Below, piece by piece: positions 48,749 to 62,036 of a stretch of 64,000 nt of DNA. Below the pieces are notes generated by a model. That model searched no databases. It was not told the DNA's origin and worked only from the letters and a program-made list of their open reading frames with translations. The position numbers were made by a program, and so were the translations under genes. The stretch's first letter is position 1. Each line of letters opens with the position of its first letter. The DNA comes from Mycteria americana (Eukaryota > Chordata > Aves > Ciconiiformes > Ciconiidae): the NCBI RefSeq assembly GCF_035582795.1, contig NC_134365.1, positions 77,791,635 to 77,855,634 on the forward strand, written 5' to 3'.

Positions 48749-48961
48749 TAGAGAAGGTGATGTCTTGGGACGTTCAGGCTGAGAAGACAGATGTGGCTCC
48801 TGCACGGCACGGGTAGCTGGCTTGGTAGAAGTTGAAGAACTAGTTGCACTGGGAGTGCTTGATGGCATCGTTACAAGTTCTGAGCTGAACTTCTTCAAAA
48901 AGTCCTGATACTTCAACCGACCACCAGCGCTGACATCTGCTGTGTTCCAAAGATTTTAAAA
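48749..48961 (-). pseudogene. EFCAB6: EFCAB6 exon with TAA as second codon (LKYQDFLKKF EF-hand)
   Basis: A strong acceptor (TTTTGCTTCTTCATTAG) starts the exon, which reads Phe, TAA, then NLWNTADVSAGGRLKYQDFL and KKFSSE, followed by a Ser/Thr/Pro-rich linker. The phase-0 start fits directly after ...RLTEEQ of the 52395 exon, giving the expected helix 'LTEEQFxNLW' with the stop at x (48956-48958). The 3' end is uncertain: CTA|GTAGGG gives 48749, and ATAA|GTGTGA gives 48730 and would match the alternative acceptor at 47051. A later acceptor (start 48936) avoids the stop but has no pyrimidine tract and breaks the helix. Confidence 0.6.
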
Positions 48962-48999
48962 CTAATGAAGAAGCAAAAGATTACTTTTGTAAATGCTAG

Positions 49000-51900
49000 T
49001 TTTACAACAACAGAATCCCCTTATGTACTAAGGATATGACAAAACATATCAAAAAGAAAGGGAGATGATGCCTTGGAATAGAAGGAATCCTAGGGCCCAT
49101 CTTATTAAAACAAAAAATCACAGCTTCTCTGCAGAAGCCTGCGCAAGGCTGGGAAAACAAAAAAGGATTTCTGCAGGACATTTTTTAATTGAATTGGGCC
49201 CTTAGTGTGCTGTTTAAACTACTAAACCCCGTGATTAGACACAGTGATTGAGCTGCAGTCTAGAAGAATAACGCTTTAACATGAGATGTAAATCAAATAC
49301 ATGGTGCACTTGTATCCTGGCTAAGTACCATTGAGGCGAATTTCTCATGCTATCAGGTGCACCTAAGTTATACCACCATCTCAGGAGGCCATTAAGGTTC
49401 CTCAGTTATTGTATTTGCATCAACAAATTATTTCACCCTGAGGGCAAAAATGAACCGGCACAAAAGAACATAGCAGGAAATCTCTACAGCTTTTAGAACC
49501 ACATATAGTTATGACGCATGACCAGGAACTGTACCTCTACAATACAGCCAGCCTACAGAAGACATGGATGCAGCTGCTGATACTCTTGCTTCTGCTGCGC
49601 GTGGAGGTCTGTGTGGCTGCTTGGCCACCCCAAAACAGGGCAGGTAGCCCACTCTCTGGGCTATGTATGGAATCATAAGGATGAGGCTGGGCTGATTTCC
49701 CGCTGAACAGCACTTTATTCAGTAAGTAGCTGCACTGAATTAAATGGGACTACTCATGATATAAGCTACTAATCAAAGCAAGGATTATCACAGTCTGCCC
49801 TTAAATGAGCCGCACTCATTTTGCAAGTGTTTCAAGAGTCATCAGTATGCCTTTTTAAGGTCTTCATTATTGATTTTTAATATAAATCTAATTGGGAACC
49901 TCAGATTGCTTTTGATTTGATCTCTTTCGGCAGAGACTTAAACCCTAAAGGAAACTAGTCACCTCTTTGATGCATGTGCCAAGTTGCAGTCAAACTTCAA
50001 AGGGCAAAGGATACATTTTGAATTTCCTTTCAACTTTCCCCCATTGGCCTGGCTGCTACCACATTATGAATTATAAACAATTCTATTTTGCGCTTATGAT
50101 TATACTTCACACTTCATACGAGGATCTCAAAGTGTATTACAAACTTCAATTAAATAGAACAATACCCTGATGAGCTGGGTTAGCTATAGTTAGAAACTAT
50201 TTCAACACCCAACAAAGTTTAGCCATTTGGGGGATTGCAGATTGTTCAAGCAAGTCAAGGGAGTTCAAGCAGAGAGGAGAAAAGCGCCTGTGATAAAAAG
50301 GGGGATGTCAGTCGGCAAGATATTAATCAACACCTTGCTTGCAGCGTGTTTACCATCCTTAGCCTCTTATGGAAAAGGTCACAGCATCAGAAATTCAGAA
50401 GACCAAGAACCCAAACTTCAGGAAGAAATTCTTCATCCACTACTCGATACAGATTCCAGCTGAGCTTTACTAATAGCAAACAGTAAGTGGCCATCATCCA
50501 GAAAAGGATAAAAGACATTTTCTGTGAAGTCATCCAGACTATGACTATTAGTAACACTTCTGCAACAACTCTGAGCAGTGACAACAGCCTGAACAACAGG
50601 GGTTTGGATTAGCAGCGGCAAACCCTGTATCCAGATTGGAAGGCTCTCCTGGGGCATCTTCATATAGATATACGTAGGCATATCTTTGAGAGGCCTGTCA
50701 AAATCAAAATATCTCTGGAGATGCAGGGCTTGAGTCTCACTCGCACAGAGGCTGCTGCTTATATAAATGAGGCTCCTCAGGCCTGCTTCTCATTGCTATT
50801 ATGGATGACAGTTTCTATCAAGATTTTTTTTTTTCTTCACTTGTCTGAGGTTCTTTTAAGTATAAAATAGCTCCTGTGTCCCTTCACTTCTTCTTGAGTG
50901 TAAAGTAGACAGGATCTAGTCTGGAAGACTCTTCAGCTGGAGATGCTTGCCTTACTGCTTCCAAAAAAAGAAAAAACCAAGAGATTTTTCACAGCTCAGG
51001 AAGGTGTGTGTTCTCCTGCCTCGGCCAGGGCTCAGCCGTGAGCTCACCTGGCGCTTCTGCTCAGCGGCTCACAGGGATGAGGAAAGAGTATCACCACATT
51101 TTCACTTTTGCTTTCACCTGGTGTTGAGGCTCCAGGTTCAGATCTGGCACTTACACTTGGTACCTCACCAGAAGTGTGGCTACTAGGAATAGAGCACACA
51201 GGCCATTTGGGTTTTTTCTGCTGTTTTCAAGGGGGAAGTGGAAAGTATTTTGATTTTTTTTTTTTCAGTGCTTTCATCTGCAACTCTACACATGCATAGC
51301 AGCACCTGATAACATGGCAGACAGTGCAATATCTTTGCTGTAATTACAAGCAGGCCCCACTCCTGTCTGCAATTTATAGTAAAAAATGTTGGTGGGAAGT
51401 ACAGGGCCAAGAAATCAGAGGATATGTCTGAATGAGCAAAGTACCAATATAATTTTCTGTAGTGCAGACATGCATATGAGTTTGGAGGCTCTGTGTCTTG
51501 TCTTTCAGTTTGCTGCCAAATGGCATTGATGCAATTGTGAGCATGAAGGTTAGAATGCTGTTAAGTAAAATCTGAAATCTTTTAGTCAAGATTGCCTCTG
51601 TTTTATTATTCACCTAGTATTTGGACTAGGAAAAATCACATTGAACCAGCATTAGCAAAGATAAAAGATGGCTCTTTTCATTTTGAGTTCAGCAGAAGCA
51701 GAATCTTATGAAAGACTGGCCTCTCTGGTTCCCCCGAGATTAGCACTGGGCTAATCAGATGGTTTGTACTGCCAGATTCATGCCATGACTTCAGTCACTC
51801 AAGCTAAATTCAAGGTTACATAAACTCTGCTGACACTAATCTGGGGGAATCTTTAACCCAGAAAAGTAGCTGAGAGGTGGCCGGGAAATGTCAATGCTTG

Positions 51901-52394
51901 CCCCTTTCTTTGTCCGAGGAAGGCAGGACAAAATAGCTGCTGAGAAAAAAGAATTTGCATTAGCTCCCCATGGAAGTACTTTTTATTCCATGCTGAGAAG
52001 GCTTTTTCCCCCATCAACTGAAAGTGGATTAACTTAAAACTGAAAAAAGAAACTTTTAAAATAGCAAATATATAGATAAAGAGCTAGTGAAAGAGAACTA
52101 CTGTGCTTTAAATTCACACCTTCGCTATTAGCAATAGCATCTCCGTGACTTTGCTTTAGAAAGCCTGCGATTATTATAGTTCATAACCATCCTCAGAGAT
52201 AAGGAAAAAAATAATCTCCTACAAATGCAGCAACAAATGTTCATGGAATGATAGTCTTAAAACATTTTCATTTCATCCAAATTTTTAAACTGCTTGCCTA
52301 TACACAACAGTATGCAAATGCATGTCTCTAGCCAAAGCCCATTTACCCAGTTGTACACTTAAATTAACAAGACAAAACAATATAGTTTTCTTAC
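49000..52394 (-). other. EFCAB6: EFCAB6 intron
   Basis: A 3.4 kb interval between two EFCAB6 exons. I see no exon or repeat I can support. The open frames on + (50227-50486) and - (50387-50681) have no splice context. Confidence 0.6.
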
Positions 52395-52607
52395 TTGTTC
52401 TTCAGTCAGACGCTGAAAATGTCAGTTACATATATCCCAGAATGCCTCTTTTGATACTGTATTATCTTTTGAAGAGTCAATATCTTTAAACTCTTCTGCA
52501 ATTGTGTTAAAACCAGCAGTCACTACTCCTTGTATCTCTGAGAGGATGCCTCTCTCTGACAGCTCCCAAGAAGACTTAGGCGGAATGACTTTTTGCCCTT
52601 CCTCAGT
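52395..52607 (-). pseudogene. EFCAB6: EFCAB6 exon with internal TGA
   Basis: Acceptor CTCTGTGTATGTTTTTTGTCTAG, donor CAA|GTAAGA, 213 bp, phase 0 to 0. It encodes TEEGQKVIPPKSSWELSERG, then ILSEIQGVVTAGFNTIAEEF, then KDIDSSKDNTVSKEAFWDIC N, TGA, and HFQRLTEEQ. The EF-hand pattern is clear on both sides of the stop at 52422-52424, where Arg or Lys would be expected; CGA to TGA is a simple CpG transition. Because the exon length is a multiple of three with symmetric phases, skipping it would keep the frame. Confidence 0.75.
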
Positions 52608-55600
52608 CTAGACAAAAAACATACACAGAGAATCAGTAATGGATCCACTGAATAAATTATAAATCGCAGTGTGGCATTCAGCCAGTCAAAGAGGGAAACG
52701 TCCATGGAGAAGGCAGCCTTCGAGATCCCGCAGGCAGTAAAACCTGCTTCCAGGAATTCTGGCTTGCACCACAAAAGAGAAAAGGGGCTATGCAAGTAGT
52801 TAAGGGAAAAATAGACTCTCTATAAACGGGATCCAACTGGTGACAGGCCAACAAAAGCACAGGACTCCTAGACTGACCTAAACTTTTACAAAGGGCTAAA
52901 AAATTGGGGGATCTTACAAAGAGGGCTATTCTGTTAATGCAGAGAAAAGGGAAGTGAGTGCTAACTAGCCCAAATATCCCAAACGTATTCTTCTCATCTG
53001 AATAGTCTTTAGCATGCAGTGGAAATCCCTTTGATTGAAAAGGCACTTCAGTCCGGAGATGAAAGAGAGGGCAATTATTTCCCTTTCCTTTCTAAGTTCC
53101 AGGTATATTTACGGCGGTACTTTTTAATCTGGTCATCCACAGTAGGGATACTGCAGCTAAACGAGGCAGTTGAAGGCTGCAAAGGTACAGAATGTGTGAG
53201 GGGAAAGCAGAGAAGGCGTCGGGTACGAGTGTGTTAATGCTCGTACAAGGTGTGCGCAACCCCTTTTTGTCAGCGTGTTGCTTTCAAATCCAACACCGGT
53301 GTACAGCTTTTAAAATCTACCACTGGAGCTTATTGCTAACTAAACCCCCATTATGCATTCTGCAGGGTGGAAATCCACACTTTGGGTAAATACAGTAGAA
53401 GGTCATATGGCAAGCAGAAATAAAAAGGACAAAATACAATTGGTTGGAACAAACTGCAGAGTTAAGCACTGCTAGGCTTTGGTATGGACATACCTGAGAA
53501 TACCAAAAGTCTAACTGTGCATGCAAAAGGCTACATTTCAGAAAGTTAAATATCAATGAAATCTATTCAACATTTAGATTCTACCTCCAGAATTAGCCGT
53601 TAACATCAGTTTTTAGAATGAAACCAAGTTTTACTTATAAAAGTAGTCTCAGGAATGGCACAATGTAGAATAATAATAATATTAAAAAAGCGGTATCAGA
53701 ATTTTGAAGAAGAAACTACTTATTTTCAGGAATGGAAGCCGACTTCCCACCCACTGCACTGTCTAAACTAAATATGTAAAATATCTTATAAGCAAAGTTT
53801 TCACAAACACAAGTGGCAGCCAGTTTTACTATAGCTGTGGTGACAGGTCCTGGTAAACGCAACAAAAAAAAAAAGCTGGTTTTGGTTCAAAGACACTTCT
53901 TTACAGCATGTTAAATGTTACTATTGTATTTTATACTCCTATGTTTAAGCATATAAGCTTTGCCACCTTCTTGCTCCATGCAATATGAAATACCAAAAAA
54001 GAAACAGATGGCTTTTGGTCCTGCACTCCTGTTTCCTTGTCACGTCTCACATGATCATTATAACTGGATGGAAAAGAAAATATGTTTCTTACAGAACTGC
54101 AAGAAACCTGCCTCCTAATCAGAAAAGACTCCACTATCTTCAGATGCAAAATACACTTTTCAATATTAATCATGCTTTACATAAAACATACGTGTGGGAC
54201 AGACGTTAAGGCTGCATTATTACTAAGAGAAGAAATACGAGAAGCGTAATCGTGCATGCAGACGCGGAAGCCGGTTCGTGCCGTAGTCAGGAAATGAAGA
54301 TTACCGGGCATGGTCCAGCACAGGGCACACCTTCTGCCTGCCTGAGATTAGTGCAACTAAAAAACACTGCACTGCTGCTTTTAATTATTCTAATGAATCC
54401 AAAGACTTAGAAAAAGTATTACTGCCCTGCAACCTTTTAAAGAAACATATTTTGTCAGTATAAGCTTTCCTAATATATTTAATTTCAAGAGCTTTTTCTT
54501 TATTTCATAAGACCTAATGCACTTCGATCTTAAAATGGTTAGAGAGCCAGTTAAAAAAAGAAATCACTTGCTCTTCTTGCAAACTACAGATTGAAAACTA
54601 GAAAACCTTTTCTGTTCAGTTATTGCGTTACATTTGTCTACCACATGCAGTTAGTACATTCAGTGTGTATCTATGACTCTATCATCCACTGCTAAAATAA
54701 TCTCCATTAGCTGAAATAACGGAGCTGGAGCCTAAAATGTCAGACTCTGGCCTGGGCATCTGGACGTTTAAGTGCCATTTCTCCATTTGGAACTAACCTT
54801 ATACACAGTGTGGATACATTTCTTAGGTTTGCTGTGTCTCACTTCAACCTCGAAAGGGAGCAACAGGACTGCAGCTGTCGCTCTCAGAGCTGTGCAGTGT
54901 ATGTCCTAGCAGTGCTTACAGACCATTTATAGAAGAGTTTTTGCTGGATGAAAAAGGGGTTACTTCTCTTTTAGCGATTTCCTGATGTTCACTGCCATGT
55001 GCTCCACTCATCCCACCAAGCTCTGTATGTATATCATTTCAGAAGTCAGGGGCTGGGACTCTGCAGCCCGCTCCTGCTTCGTAGCTTCTCAGACTACTGC
55101 ACGGCCTCTGAGCAGTACCTGCCCCGCACCGTGGCCAAATGCCAGCTGCCACCATAAGCTGTGAAGTCCAGGTTACCTGACTGTCCTGCTCAGCTCGTCA
55201 CAGGCTTTCTCACCATTCCTAACAGAATTTGAGAGCACCTTGGGAGGACCATGTAAATCCTCTTTCACCTGCTGCTTTCACCAAGACAGGGGAGGCATTA
55301 TTACAAGGCTTTTCTTATGGGTCACCGTATGTAGCTCGCTTGCTGTTCAAAGCAGGGCTGTATTTTTCTTCTTTAGAAAGTTCCTTGCACAGCCTCATGT
55401 CCTTTTCTATAAATGGCATAACTATGCTGATTAGTAATAAAAGAAGGCTCTGCCACCCACACCTGCTCAGTGAAGCTCCATTCCTGCAGCTCCTTCCTGT
55501 TTCTGGAAGATTTTTCTATTAAGAGGAATTCTCAATTAGAAAGTAAATTGGTACATCAAGTTAAATTACAATTTCTCTAGTGCTGTTCCTTGTCCTGTCA

Positions 55601-58600
55601 CAAGTCTGACCTCCCTCCCTTTCTGGGGAGGCTCAGAAAGCAAAGGTCTTGGGAAACAGCTTACACAAGAAAGCCCTTCTATCTTTCCCTGAAAAAGGAT
55701 GCATTTTCCCCTTTGGACATGAGAATGACCTTTGCCAGAAGTAATCATACTTTTGACAGTTTACACAGTTTTAGAGGCCTCTGCGCTTAGCTCATGGGCC
55801 CTCCTTTGCCCCAACAACACATATCTTCAAGTTGTTTTCCATAAATGCTCTTCCCTAAAGATGTGTGGAAGCAGCAGAGTTGCCTGAGCATGGATTGGGG
55901 TGGAAATGCATTTTCATCTCATGTTCAGATAACCAGTAATTCACCAGCCAGCCTGTTCTAGCTCTCAGAGCCTCAGCGCTATAGGGAAGCCTGTATTATA
56001 TCCCTGGGCTACAAGTAGAGCTGTATCCTCATCTGGCAGTGATCAGTCTAGCTCCATTAACCTGAGTGCTGATTTACGCCTGCTGAGGATTTGGTAGCTG
56101 GTGTGCAACAGGAGCTTGCAATAATAAACCCAATTATAAATAAAAGATGAAAACTCCATTGAGGGTCATTCTGTAATGTACCATTTTCCTTTTGCCCAAC
56201 AGTTTGCAACAGACAGATTCAAGTTTTGAGGTCACGTTTGCAGGATAAAATACTCTTGGTAGTGTTTAGAATATGTAATTGTATACGATGGTTTGATAAA
56301 ATTGACACAATGAGTCAAAGGTGGCCCGCATGTCAATCTCTGCCTTGTCTAGAAAAAAGCCACATTCCTCTAAATGTAATTAAAATAACTATTGTGTTAA
56401 ACAACTGTGAAATATTAAGCCTAGGTAGAACTGGGTAAAGAAGCAGAAGCCACAATGAGGCTTCCCTGCTCCTCTGTCTCCCCAGCAGGGTCTAGCCCAT
56501 CAGCAGTACACCTGATGGTCTAATACTATGTTCCCTACTTTCCATTATCCCTACTTTCTCCTTTTCCTCTACTCTTAGTAAATATAGAGGGAAAGGCTTC
56601 CATCCCAAGGAACAATTTGCCATTTTAAAATTCCATTAGACCCTTTTCTTCATTACTCAGAACAGAGAAGGAAAGGGAGGTATGGCTTTGGCAGGCTTGT
56701 CAATGGGGAAAGATGCCAAAACAGATATCCCGGCGCAATGAGAGCCAGCACATTGTAGTCACGGGGAGGGCACTGCACAGGAGAGCAGGGGCAAGGAAGA
56801 GGGATTTTCAAACCAGTTTTTCTATGGATAAAGAGAAACGTGGAGTTAGATCATGGCGTAAGGAAAGCTTTAATGTTTCTCAGCCTGAAGCAGATGTAAT
56901 ACTGGAAAATAGATGCAAACGTGCAGGTATCCCAGAAGGGGTATTTCCCTGGAACACAGCTGTTCTACATGAGGACAGACAAAGTTTGTGGTGCTGCTGA
57001 CTGAGGCTAGGGACATAATCAGCAGACCTGCTAATCTCTGCTGCTGGTGCAATGGGTCATGACTGATGACTGTCAGTTGTCTGACCAAATCAGTGGCCCA
57101 CAACAGGAGCACCCAGAGGTTCAACAGATGAGGACAGTGAGTAACGAATAAACCTGTTAAACTCCCACCCCCAAGACAGGGAAAAGTACCACCTCTGTAG
57201 AGCAGGTCCTTACATATTCCTGCTACAATTTCACAGGTAGATCATGGCAGCAAAATGAACTTCAGCTCCCCATGCTTGAACACAGTGCACAAGGGCTGGG
57301 TTAGTAATACTGCTGAATTTAGGAAGCAAGGTTGTGGAAAGACTGAGGACGTCACTTCTCTGTTGCGTGGATTTTTTGAGCTCTGAAACTATATGGTTAC
57401 AACAGAGTTGTACTCTGTGCGTTTCATCACTTGCGGGCAAATCAGTGTTTGGGGAGTCACAGCACAGCCGCCCTCTATTCGTGGAGCTGGTAAACTGTGT
57501 CAGTGTTGCCCCCTCTGTTGAGTTCGGAATAGTTTCCAAGATCACAAGGAAGCTGTTTTGTTTGCATTTGACAGGAAGGAGTTGCAGCAGCCAGTGCTGA
57601 GAGCAATGTGATGTGAGAGCAAGTGGCTTTAGCCCTGTAGACTCTCCACCAGCAACATGCCCAACAAAGGTGGAGACAGTGATGATGTGCCCATGCTTTT
57701 CACTAGCGAATAGCAGAAACTAGTCCTGGACCTCGGTCCTGGGACCTGGAGGTACAGTTCTCACAGTGCCAGGCTTCAAGAAGAGATGTGAACTTGCTGT
57801 ACTGGGGGAATCCTCTCATGGGTACTGGTCCAAGGAGAAGCAGGATGCTCTCTCTGTCAGGAAGAGCATCAAGGATGAACAAACAAGCCTGCAGTTTTTC
57901 AGGCAGGTTGATTAGATGGAACTGGCTGAAAACAAAATGCACTCAGCTGGTGAAGAAGGCACTCTGCAGCATGCGACAGACTGCAGAGAAACTCAGAACT
58001 GGAAGCTAAATACAAACAAAAATGGAGAAATTAGTGTGGAAACAGAAAGTTCAGGACAAAGCTAAATCAAATGCCTGATTTGGTATTGAAATGTTCTGCA
58101 AGTTTTTCCGCAAAGAAGTTCTGGAAGTCAATCTGACTTCCCATTTTCATCATTTTAGATTAAATCACATTTTTTAAAAAAAAGCTTGGCTGAATATGTT
58201 TCTACTCACTCCAGTAATTCCCTTTGTCAGCTGAAAGACACACGTGTCAGCAAACCCCTTCTTATCTCAGATCCTGCCCTTGAATGGGCACAAGCGATGA
58301 TCTGTCCCTTCTCTCTGTCATCTCCTCAACCTGACCTGTTCTCTTTCTAATCACTGCTGGACTTGACAGGTGAAGGTTTACTAAGCTTGCAGCAAATCAC
58401 TCAGCACTCTCAGCTCCAGAAAGGCTAAACAACAAATTGTTTGGCCCTGATCACGATCCCTCCTTTCCACATATACACCCCACTATAGTGCAGCTGTGCT
58501 GATCCTGTTTGGACACCTTGCTGTTCTAGACCTGACCAGCATGCCCTGAACTATCACTTTTAACACATTCTTTACTTTTTTCCCCTTCCACATCTGAAAT

Positions 58601-61600
58601 AGCTCACAGTGGGGAAGAGCATGCGAGTACATTTTCTTTTGCGGGGGTCTGATTCCCAAGTGCAGTTTTCATTAGGCTGGACTGCATTAGCCACTTATTT
58701 TAACTCAGGCCTTATTAATCATAAGACTGGCAGGTCAGTCAAGAGAAGTTCATGATGCATATTCCCAGCTCCAGGGTCTGGACTTTTACAAACATTCTCC
58801 GAGAGTCCACTGGTGGTTAATAGCATCCCACCTAAGACAATGTCCTCTCTGTCTCCTTCCTCAGCACTTCTGCAGTTGGTTAGCAACATCTAAGCAAGTG
58901 CCATAACCTTGTGTTCTTTCTTATCTGAATATTAAGATGCAATCATATTGCTTAAAATACCGTACATTTCTTTAATTCTATTTTTGTATAGTATAGTCCT
59001 ACGGCTCTAGAGAGCTGTATTTCAGTGGGCATCCAGCTGCTGTAGTGTGTATTATAGAGAGTTAATCAGAATGTAAAGCTCATCAACATATGTCAAAGCC
59101 ATCAAAAGATCCATGTGACACATAAAACATTTCGAAATAATTTCCGCAAGGTTTTTTTCATCTCCCCTTATTCAGCTGTTTTCTAAGGAAAAAATACAAC
59201 TTAAACCTGTATGGCTTTTGGGTTTGTGAATGTTTGCCTTTGTGGTTGTGGGTTTTATTTATGAGGTGCCATTTGAGACAAAAGTCATCCCAGGCTCATA
59301 CTTTACTAGTTCAGTAAATTTTCCATACTTTAATGATCAAGCTGCATACTTTACTTGTTACTTTTTAATATACTTCAGTGATCAAATTGTATAGCATAAT
59401 GATCAGTTTTCCTAACGTGCCTGAATGAGTTGCATACCTCATTAATTTAGATACGTACTTTACAAGCCAAAATTGTAGCGTGTTTGGATGAAGTGAATAG
59501 TTTAACAACCAGCCTTCTCTCAGAACCTGCACAGGAGCCCAGGAATACGTGTGAACCCAGGGTGGGATGAAATTGCAAAGGCGTGGGAAATTTTGGGTTG
59601 AACCCAAAATGAAAACATGAGATTCGAGAGCATCTGGAAGCTGAACCAGCACTGTGAACCTGGTTTGTATTTGTTTTGTCTTTTCAGAAATGTTCCCTTG
59701 TGGATTAATTTGAGATTTTAATGATGGATTTATCCCTTCTACCCCTAACACAGCACAGAAAACTGTTCAAGGTGAACGCTCAATATTGAAAAAAGCAGTA
59801 CAGGCTCCAGTCCTGTCATGGACAGAGTACCTCCTGAAAGATGCGGACGTAGCTTACTTTTTTGCTAAGTTGAGGTGGAAAATATTCAGGGTCTTGGAGG
59901 ACGAACTATTAAAGAGACTTCACCTTAAAACGCACACTCTTGCAGAGTTTGGTCCCAGGAATTGTGCAGCTTGTCAAGTTGTTAAGGAGGCTTAGCACCT
60001 ACTTTGAGGATGAGAAGACATTACAGCAAAACTTTCCCTAACAAAAGCAGCTACCTATTCTAAAGTTAACACGAAAGCTTGCTGGTGGGTCAGTATTACA
60101 GCACACAAAATAATTATACAGATATGTTATATTTCATACAATCGGTCTTTGTGCTGGTATGACTCAGTTGAAACTTACTGAATTTATATCAGCATAAAAG
60201 CAGGAAAGGGGGAAATGCGGCATTTTCTAACCTATACAAAGTATTCCACTGTTTTAGACTTGAGAACCACGTAATCTATTATATCTGTTAAGATTGCATT
60301 TTAATTTTAATAAGCTGAAAATATAAATATTTAAAAACCCACAACTATTTTTTAAACAACTATAATTAAATGTAGTCCTGCCACTAAGGACAAAGTAACA
60401 GTTGCACTACTATAAATATTAATGCTAAATTTACAGAGAATAAAATACACTTAAGCAACCTTATAAAATTTTGAATAAAGCTACACTTATAATAAGCACT
60501 TTGGTAAAGCTATGCCTATTGGTAGCTGATGTGCATAGATAAAGTCTCTAACCTGCTACAAAAGCCTGTAACACGTTACAAGTGTTTGGAGCTGCTTATG
60601 GGTCCTCCTTCATTCGAAACCTGTGGTCCCTCCTCCTCCTCCTCTCTTGAATCACTCAAGCCCTACGATTATTTGCAGCCTGACAGACTTTGACTCGGGA
60701 CATGAAGCAGCTGAGACAGATCTCACTGGTTTTCTGGCTTCTACTTTATGACACAAGATTTAATCACCGTACAGCTCTATACAGATTTGTTTAGCACAAC
60801 ATTCTATTATCGCCATGGCGATAAAGTGGTAGGCTTTTTATATGGTTTTCCATTTGGTGATGATCATTATTTTTCTCATTTTATTTGTGCTTCAAACATA
60901 TATTCTGAAAATGAAACGTAGTTACTTCTTAGAACATAAGATGCAAGTTAATACTTACCTTTGGTTTTTTTTTTTAGAACTGCTTTCTATCCAGCTAGTA
61001 ACCAACTTTCACATCCTTAGCTAAGTTCAGAAACGAGCTGTAAGATAATTTCATTTGGACTCCTGCACCCTCAGATCTACTTATACCGCTTCCCGCTGGG
61101 TAAGGCAGACTAAGAGGGGAGAAGCCAGAGGAAAGGGAAGGACTATGAAATTAAAATAGGACAGAGACTTCTTTTACTTACACCTTTTGGTAGTGTTCCT
61201 GTTATTTACAAAAACGGCAAGGATTGCTGCACTAATAAAAGGATGTGATTATGAATTGAACGATCTGTTCCTGTACAAGTGAATGACTCCAAGTGAGGCA
61301 CTGTGGACACAAACAGCTGCCACAGAGAAACAGCAACCCTAGTTTTATTTGAGTTGTTGCGACATGCATATTCAGAGCATCAGAAGACTCTGTCCATGAC
61401 TGCAGTCAAGATTTTCTCTGTTCTTGACTAATCTCTGTGTTTGACCTTCCTGCTACATCTACACTGCTATTACTGTTTGGCACCAAGAACCTGGTTGGCT
61501 TCCCACTCCACTCACTTTTCTGTCCAGCCCCGGCCAGGCCATCTAGACAGGTCAGGGATCATTGGGCATATTTGGATATCCCACATCCCACATCACCCCA

Positions 61601-61826
61601 TTGGGGCAATCTGGCTGTATCCGTGGTCATGCTTTCAGCTTGCCACATGTACAGACCTAAATCTACATGAGTGCAAGACTTAACTTCTGAGAGCGGTTTG
61701 TAAGGAGACAAGAGCTTCAATGGAGTTCAACTGAGATCAACAGAAAGATACGTGAATTTTGCATGCTTAGTTAGTCAGTCAGTCACTTCTAACACATCAG
61801 ACCGTATCTTTCAAAGAAATATATTA
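52608..61826 (-). other. EFCAB6: EFCAB6 intronic interval, no further exon confirmed
   Basis: At least one exon between 61.8 and 52.6 kb is probably missing or unrecognised. A 33-codon frame after a good acceptor at 53078-53176 does not fit the required phase. A long, stop-interrupted + strand frame lies at 57334-58065. Otherwise the DNA is ordinary AT-rich sequence. Confidence 0.45.
57334..58065 (+). pseudogene. possible decayed coding remnant of unknown origin
   Basis: One + strand frame stays open for about 730 bases except for TGA at 57598, TAG at 57721 and TAG at 57913, ending in TAA at 58063. The part before the last stop, SKEKQDALSVRKSIKDEQTS, has a charged, coiled-coil-like look. I recognise no protein. 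It could be a retrocopy, a transposon ORF fragment or chance. Confidence 0.2.
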
Positions 61827-62036
61827 TGGCTTAGTAGCTCTTCTTATCGCTATGAGGTGGTTTATGTTGTTCAGGAAAACTTTCCAGTCTACTGTGAAGT
61901 CCTTACAAAGGTTAAGGTTCTTAAGAAGGTGCCTGAACTGCTTCTCTGATAATTTAAAGCAGAAGTGGTCAAGTACTTGCCAAAATTCCAGTGCTTTAAT
62001 TACTCCAGTGTCTTCTTTAGCAAACAGAGAAAATGC
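61827..62036 (-). pseudogene. EFCAB6: EFCAB6 EF-hand exon without a visible donor
   Basis: Acceptor TTCTTGGTTCTCAG, then AFSLFAKEDTGVIKALEFWQ, VLDHFCFKLSEKQFRHLLKN and LNLCKDFTVDWKVFLNNI, an EF-hand pair with Gly6, Ile8 and Glu12 kept in the first loop but Asp1 lost. The frame continues to a TAA at 61824-61826 without a GT donor after the conserved core. A GTAAGG at 61906 could be used (exon 61907-62036) but would cut off the DWKVFL helix. Either the donor was lost or the exon is shorter. The + strand frames here are shadows. Confidence 0.6.

Noticed and set aside
53078-53176. 33-codon frame after a good acceptor on - (SIPTVDDQIKKYRRKYTW), possible extra EFCAB6 exon
   Set aside because: The only donor (GTAAAT) leaves phase 1, while the next exon at 52607 needs phase 0, and no EF-hand pattern is present.
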